A DNA stretch of 64,000 bases from Firmicutes bacterium HGW-Firmicutes-7 (GTDB taxonomy: Bacteria > Bacillota > Clostridia > Lachnospirales > Vallitaleaceae), in contig PGZO01000010.1 in assembly GCA_002841375.1 (NCBI GenBank), forward strand, positions 1-64,000, given 5' to 3'. The position numbers and the translations under genes were made by a program. The notes beneath the pieces were generated by a model. The model saw only the letters and a list, made by a program, of their open reading frames with translations, searched no databases and was not told where the DNA came from. Positions 59,877 to 64,000 of the stretch are shown piece after piece; the stretch's first letter is position 1, and each line of letters opens with the position of its first letter.

Positions 59877-60878
59877 TTAACAATTAACTTTCTTTCTTTT
59901 CTTAAATCGTTTTAAAATAAAACCCATAGACAAAACAAGAAGAAGTGTTAAGAACCCTCCTACAAGTCCAGCAAAGCTTGTGCTTTTATCAACCTCCGTA
60001 TTTTTAAAAGCATAATCAGGAAGAAATGCTGTTTTGGTTTGAAGGGTTGATAGTGTTTCATATAAAGGACCATTGGCTTCAAGTTCTTCTTGACCAGAAA
60101 CTTTAAACATAGACCATTCAAGACCGTCAGGATTTGAAGATGCAAATCTAGACAAAATACCTCCCGTTAAGGCGGTTATTATTATGAGGATAATTAGAAT
60201 TTTTTTAAAGCCTATCACACCAATAGGTTTGTTTATAGCAGTATTTTCAATAATTTCTGATTTTGTGTTCCAAATAAAGTCAACAACTGAAGCAACGACA
60301 AGACCTTCAATAATACCAATAGCAAGGTGTATAGGTTGCATTAATAACAAGAAGCTGCTAAAGGGTAGTTCTGTTTTTCCCGACAGAAGTGTTTCTATTA
60401 CAACACTAAAGGAACCTAGTTGCAATCCAATAATAGAGGCTATCATTGCAGCAGTGAAAAGTCGCAATCGGGTATATCCTTTATTGAGAATACGTTTGTA
60501 AATATAAGGATAAGTGATAAAACAAGTGTAAAAGCCAAGATTTATAATGTTACACCCTAACGATAGCAGGCCACCATCTGCAAAAAACAAAGCTTGAATC
60601 GTTAGGATAGAAGCCATTGTCAGAAAGCCTGCATAGGGACCAAGTATTATTGCCAAAAGAAGTCCACCACCAATATGGCCACTAGATCCGGTTCCGGGTA
60701 TGGTAAAGTTGATCATTTGTGCAGCAAAAACAAAAGCACCCATAACGCCCATTAGTGGAACTTTCTTCTCATCAAGGTTTAACCTGAGCTTTTTAATGGA
60801 GTAAGTTGCGATTCCAGCAGTAGAAATCCACATTGTACCACCTACAATAGGTGTAATTAAAGCATCTGCCATATGCAT
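59877..60878 (-). CDS. cbiM: Nickel/cobalt ECF transporter substrate-binding protein, CbiM-CbiN fusion
   Basis: This 333-aa protein starts MHMADALITPIVGGTMW; the N-terminal Met-His-Met loop coordinates Ni or Co in the CbiM/NikM family. About residues 1-215 are the S component. The C-terminal third, with SNPDGLEWSMFKV and a final helix, is a fused CbiN/NikN domain. The open frame extends to 60962, but GGGAG before the ATG at 60878 and the family start set the end. Nickel is inferred from the adjacent lar genes. Confidence 0.93.
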   Translation of the reverse strand: MHMADALITPIVGGTMWISTAGIATYSIKKLRLNLDEKKVPLMGVMGAFVFAAQMINFTIPGTGSSGHIGGGLLLAIILGPYAGFLTMASILTIQALFFADGGLLSLGCNIINLGFYTCFITYPYIYKRILNKGYTRLRLFTAAMIASIIGLQLGSFSVVIETLLSGKTELPFSSFLLLMQPIHLAIGIIEGLVVASVVDFIWNTKSEIIENTAINKPIGVIGFKKILIILIIITALTGGILSRFASSNPDGLEWSMFKVSGQEELEANGPLYETLSTLQTKTAFLPDYAFKNTEVDKSTSFAGLVGGFLTLLLVLSMGFILKRFKKRKKVNC

Positions 60879-60902
60879 AATAAATCTCCCTAATTGAAAG
60901 GC

Positions 60903-60981
60903 ATCACAACAAAACAAATAAAAACCACGAAATGAAGGACTTTGCTTGTGCAATGTCTTCAACCTTCGTGGCTGTTGTGAT
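60903..60981 (-). promoter_or_regulatory. Terminator-like leader hairpin before the nickel transporter
   Basis: CCACGAA (60925-60931) pairs with TTCGTGG (60965-60971), with inner TGAAG/CTTCA pairing. On the minus strand a U-rich run (60924-60911) follows, as in an intrinsic terminator. ATCACAACA (60903) and TGTTGTGAT (60973) can form an outer stem after read-through. It lies between the promoter near 61040 and the start codon, so attenuation is plausible. Confidence 0.65.
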
Positions 60982-61036
60982 TGGTTTAATAAGCGTATTT
61001 ATAATTATTAAGTCTTCATGACTCAAATACAATTTA

Positions 61037-61065
61037 AGTTTAACCAACAAATAAAGTATTGTCAA
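61037..61065 (-). promoter_or_regulatory. Promoter of the nickel transporter operon
   Basis: On the minus strand TTGACA (61065-61060) and TAAACT (61042-61037) are 17 bases apart. The leader to the cbiM start would be about 150 bases. Confidence 0.65.
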
Positions 61066-61196
61066 TGCTTATTTATTAGACTTTTATTAAAATCCGAACA
61101 TATAGAGTTGAAAGTTTTAACATTAAAGATATTAACTTGTAAAAATGATTTGTCAAATGTATAATTAATATAATAACATTTTGGGAGGTGTCTTTA

Positions 61197-63182
61197 GTGA
61201 GCGTAGAACGCAATTTTATTGCAATTAAACAAGCTTGGGAACATTTTACACGTACGGGTGATATTGATGGAAGCGTTAGAAGCATTATTTCTCAGTCTTG
61301 GGTAAGATGTGCAAAAAATTGTTTGGATCCTAAAACACTCACTAAAGTACCGGTTTTACCAGAAAAAGAGTTAAAGAAAAGACTGGAATTAAGTAAAAGA
61401 TTGCTTAAAGTAAGTCGTCCTATTATGCAAGAATTAGATGAACTCGTAGAAGGAACAGGATATCTTACATTACTCACAGATAAAGAAGGTGTAATTTTAG
61501 AATTAATGTGTAATAAGGCATTAAGAGATGCGGTCCTTGCTAAAAACCTTGTACTTGGAGGCATATGGAGCGAGGAAAAAGCAGGCACAAGTGCAATAGC
61601 CCTAGCAATTCGTTTTATAAAACCGATACAAATCATAGGAGAAGAACATTTTTATGAAAGTGATCATATCTTAACCTGTTCAGCATCTCCGATATTTGAT
61701 CACCAAGGAAATCTACTGGGTATTTTAAATATGTCAGGTCCTCGAGAAAAAGCTTATCCTCATACGTTAGGCATGGTGGTTGCAGCCAGTAAAGCAATTA
61801 CAAAACAGCTTCATATTGAAGAAGATAATAGAAAAATACGACTTGCTAACCAATATTTGCGTACAATTATCGAATCAATTTCTGAAGGTGTCGTGTCTGT
61901 TGATCGTTACGGTAAAATTATGGAGATTAATTCGGAAGGTGCAAAAATATTATTAACAACCATTGCAGATGCTAGAGGAAAAAACATAAAAGACATTATG
62001 GATGGACACCCATTTTTAATTACAGAAATGGACAATAGAAAACCTATAACAGACGTTGAAACGGTTATAGATACTGAAAGAGGAACAATTCATTGTTTAG
62101 CAAGTATAAAAATGGTCTCTTTAGAAGAGGGACATCTAGCTGGAGCAGTCGCAACCCTAAAAGGGATCAAACGTATCCATAAGGTAGTAAATAAATTTAC
62201 AGGAGCAGAAGCTCGGTTTACATTTGATGATATTATTGGGCATAATGCACTCTTTTTAAGAGCCATACACTTAGCACAAGTTGCAGCTAAAGGCAAATCA
62301 ACAGTTCTTATTTTTGGTGAAAGTGGTACGGGTAAGGAGTTGTTTGCACAAGCGATTCACAATTACTGTCAGTATGGACAACCTTTTGTAGCGATCAATT
62401 GCTCTGCTATACCAGAAACGCTTATTGAAAGTGAACTATTTGGCTATGAAGATGGGGCCTTTACTGGAGCGAGCAAACATGGCAGACCTGGAAAATTTGA
62501 ATTGGCAAACGGTGGAACTGTTTTCTTAGATGAAATAGGTGAGATGCCGTTGAAGACACAAGTAACTTTGCTAAGAGTACTGCAAGAGCGATGTGTTCAA
62601 AGAATTGGTGGTATTAGAACCATTCCAATTGATGTTAGGGTAATTGCAGCAACGAATAAAAATCTAGAAGAAGAAGTTGCAAAGGGCGCATTTAGACAAG
62701 ACTTATTTTATCGTCTTAATGTGTTTCAAATTGAGATTCCTCCATTAAGAGAAAGAAAAACAGATATACCCGTTTTAATAGAATATTTTGTAAATACGAT
62801 AGCAACTCGGTTTGAAAAGTCACTAAGAAAAATATCCGATGGGACGATCGAAGAGCTGCAAAGATATAGTTGGCCTGGAAACGTAAGACAGTTAGAAAAT
62901 TATATTGAACGTGCAGTAAACTTTGCAGAAAATGGACAAATTGATGAATATTATCTTACGGACTACTTACATAAAAAATTAAAAAATAACTTGGATATGA
63001 ATATAAATAAAAAAAATGAACCTAAAATAATAAACATCCATGAAATAGAAAAAGAAAATTTGATGGATGCACTTAGTACATATAAAGAAAGAAAAAAAGC
63101 AGCAGAAGCGCTAGGCATATCACGTAGTACACTATACCGTAAACTTAAAAAGTTTGGACTAGAGGACAGTTTTAAGATCTAG
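61197..63182 (+). CDS. Sigma54-dependent transcriptional activator, AcoR-like
   Basis: This 661-aa enhancer-binding protein has a GAF-type sensory region (about 1-210, [12 protein letters not shown] and [16 protein letters not shown]), a PAS domain (about 220-320), an AAA+ domain ([21 protein letters not shown] loop that contacts sigma54, Walker [14 protein letters not shown]) and a C-terminal Fis-type HTH ([23 protein letters not shown]). The frame begins at 61188, but the GGGAGG overlaps that codon, so GTG at 61197 is chosen. It probably activates the DUF362 gene downstream. Confidence 0.93.
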   Translation: MSVERNFIAIKQAWEHFTRTGDIDGSVRSIISQSWVRCAKNCLDPKTLTKVPVLPEKELKKRLELSKRLLKVSRPIMQELDELVEGTGYLTLLTDKEGVILELMCNKALRDAVLAKNLVLGGIWSEEKAGTSAIALAIRFIKPIQIIGEEHFYESDHILTCSASPIFDHQGNLLGILNMSGPREKAYPHTLGMVVAASKAITKQLHIEEDNRKIRLANQYLRTIIESISEGVVSVDRYGKIMEINSEGAKILLTTIADARGKNIKDIMDGHPFLITEMDNRKPITDVETVIDTERGTIHCLASIKMVSLEEGHLAGAVATLKGIKRIHKVVNKFTGAEARFTFDDIIGHNALFLRAIHLAQVAAKGKSTVLIFGESGTGKELFAQAIHNYCQYGQPFVAINCSAIPETLIESELFGYEDGAFTGASKHGRPGKFELANGGTVFLDEIGEMPLKTQVTLLRVLQERCVQRIGGIRTIPIDVRVIAATNKNLEEEVAKGAFRQDLFYRLNVFQIEIPPLRERKTDIPVLIEYFVNTIATRFEKSLRKISDGTIEELQRYSWPGNVRQLENYIERAVNFAENGQIDEYYLTDYLHKKLKNNLDMNINKKNEPKIINIHEIEKENLMDALSTYKERKKAAEALGISRSTLYRKLKKFGLEDSFKI

Positions 63183-63204
63183 CTTTGTTTCATTTGTTTC
63201 ACTT

Positions 63205-63234
63205 TGACACACATAATGCATCATTATGACACAC
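63205..63234 (+). promoter_or_regulatory. Possible enhancer for the sigma54 activator
   Basis: TGACACAC occurs at 63205-63212 and again at 63227-63234, 22 bases apart, around an inverted CATAATG/CATTATG. It lies about 60-90 bases before the -24 element, a usual distance for activator binding. Confidence 0.5.
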
Positions 63235-63251
63235 GAAAGTGTGTTTTTTTG
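63230..63251 (+). terminator. Terminator after the activator gene
   Basis: ACACAC pairs with GTGTGT around a GAAA loop, followed by a long T-run. Confidence 0.8.
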
Positions 63252-63295
63252 TTAATTTTTAAAAGGCATAGCCTAAAATACAACAATGATTGTGC

Positions 63296-63310
63296 TGGCA
63301 CACGACTTGC
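63296..63310 (+). promoter_or_regulatory. Sigma54 (-24/-12) promoter
   Basis: TGGCAC-N5-TTGC is an exact match to the sigma54 consensus, with the GG and GC elements at the required spacing. It lies 50 bases before the DUF362 start. Confidence 0.92.
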
Positions 63311-63359
63311 TTATTAAGACTATGGAATTAAATTTAACAGTTGATTTAGGAGGTTAATT

Positions 63360-64000
63360 ATGAGTAAAACCAAAGTATCGGTAGTAAAATGTAATCAACT
63401 AGAAGGAAACGCATCGTTCATCGCAGGCAAATTTATTCGTCATGACGCAGATGTAGCTAAAATCAAAGAAGCAGTAGCGAAAGCAGTCGAACTTGCTATT
63501 GGCTCACCGGACACAATTATTAAAAAAGGTCAGACAGTATTAATTAAACCTAACTTAGCTTTTCAAGCACCAGCAGAAAGCCATGCAGTTGTAGATCCTC
63601 GTGTTGTTGAAGCCGTTGTTTCTTACTTCAAAGAAAAATCGCAAGCTTCAGAAGTTTGGGTGGGTGACAATCCATCTTTAGGTATGCATGTTGGTAGAGC
63701 TAAACCTGCATTTAGAGATTCAGGTATGGAAGAAGCAGCTAGAAAAGGTGGTGCAGACAAAGTCATTTATTTTGATGAAACAGATGTTGTCGTAATGGAT
63801 ATTCCAGGAGCAAAAGTGTTTAAAAAAGCGGCTGTTTTTAAACCATTTTTAGATGCCGATGTAGTCATTAACTTACCAAAAATGAAAGTACATATAGCAG
63901 GAACAGTTACATTAGGCTTGAAAAACTGGAACGGTATTATTCCTAATCATCATCCAGATGCACAGCAACAAGGAGCACATCGTGTTGAGCTAGGCCAAAA
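63360..64000 (+). CDS. DUF362 domain protein (partial, runs off the window)
   Basis: The ATG at 63360 follows AGGAGG and opens a frame of 213 codons to the window end. The sequence VLIKPNLAFQAPAESHAVVDPRVVEAVVSYFKE, GDNPSLGMHVGRAK and INLPKMKVHIAGTVTLGLKNWNGIIP matches DUF362, a family often linked to iron-sulfur proteins but without an assigned general reaction. It is the first gene behind the sigma54 promoter. The remaining C-terminal part and any following genes are outside the window. Confidence 0.88.
   Translation, partial: MSKTKVSVVKCNQLEGNASFIAGKFIRHDADVAKIKEAVAKAVELAIGSPDTIIKKGQTVLIKPNLAFQAPAESHAVVDPRVVEAVVSYFKEKSQASEVWVGDNPSLGMHVGRAKPAFRDSGMEEAARKGGADKVIYFDETDVVVMDIPGAKVFKKAAVFKPFLDADVVINLPKMKVHIAGTVTLGLKNWNGIIPNHHPDAQQQGAHRVELGQ

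Overview
This window is an AT-rich (low-GC) Bacillota chromosome segment carrying the replication origin of an anaerobe, most likely a member of the Clostridia. The evidence is the gene order dnaA-dnaN-yaaA-recF-gyrB-gyrA on one side and rpmH-rnpA-yidD-yidC-jag-mnmE-mnmG-rsmG-noc and parA-parB on the other. Oxygen-sensitive enzymes (a glycyl radical enzyme with its activase, and a two-subunit iron-sulfur fumarase) support an anaerobic lifestyle. A protein with a DUF6128-like C-terminus hints at Lachnospirales or relatives; this last step is inference.

Layout. 1-614: a tRNA-Ser(GCU) and spacer. 615-7781 (minus): a BMP-type nucleoside ABC transporter whose operon encloses a YjjI-like glycyl radical enzyme and its YjjW-like activase. 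7911-9338 (minus): fumarase subunits. 9339-9669: a structured palindromic element. 9670-18686 (minus): gyrA, gyrB, recF, yaaA, dnaN, dnaA, with a 128-bp imperfect palindrome between dnaN and dnaA. 18687-19475: oriC with six DnaA boxes. 19476-27460 (plus): the ribosome, membrane-insertion, tRNA-modification and Noc block. 27461-30835: a structured non-coding element, an alpha/beta hydrolase and a DegS/DegU-like pair. 30836-32620: about 1.8 kb of apparently non-coding DNA with three parS sites. 32621-35760: parA, parB, a DUF4446 protein and a HAD phosphatase. 36037-42247: an HD-GYP protein, a lipoprotein, T-box-controlled serS, an ArsR regulator, a hemolysin III family protein and rsmA with a long leader hairpin. 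42308-46021: a repeat-containing protein and a PadR/DUF1700/DUF4097 operon. 46236-54791 (plus): a type II fatty acid synthesis cluster with FabT-like boxes but no enoyl-ACP reductase. 54943-60878 (minus): nickel-pincer cofactor genes larC, larE, larB, a DUF3842 gene and a nickel/cobalt ECF transporter. 61197-64000 (plus): a sigma54 activator and a DUF362 gene behind a near-perfect -24/-12 promoter.

How it works together. Genes on both sides of 18.7-19.3 kb point away from it, as expected for bidirectional replication. Two ParB-family proteins appear to have separate site sets: three parS sites (TGTTTCACGTGAAACA type) next to parAB, and two Noc-type sites (TATTTCCTGGGAAATA), one upstream of noc. 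The fatty acid genes look repressed through TTTGANTATCAAA boxes by a regulator outside the window. At the right end, nickel import, nickel-pincer synthesis and a sigma54 circuit are adjacent, suggesting a regulated nickel-pincer enzyme whose catalytic gene (larA-like) is not in the window.

The best candidates for less-described biology are the glycyl radical pair inside a nucleoside transporter operon, the nickel-pincer/DUF3842/DUF362/sigma54 region with a terminator-like leader before the transporter, and several structured intergenic elements.
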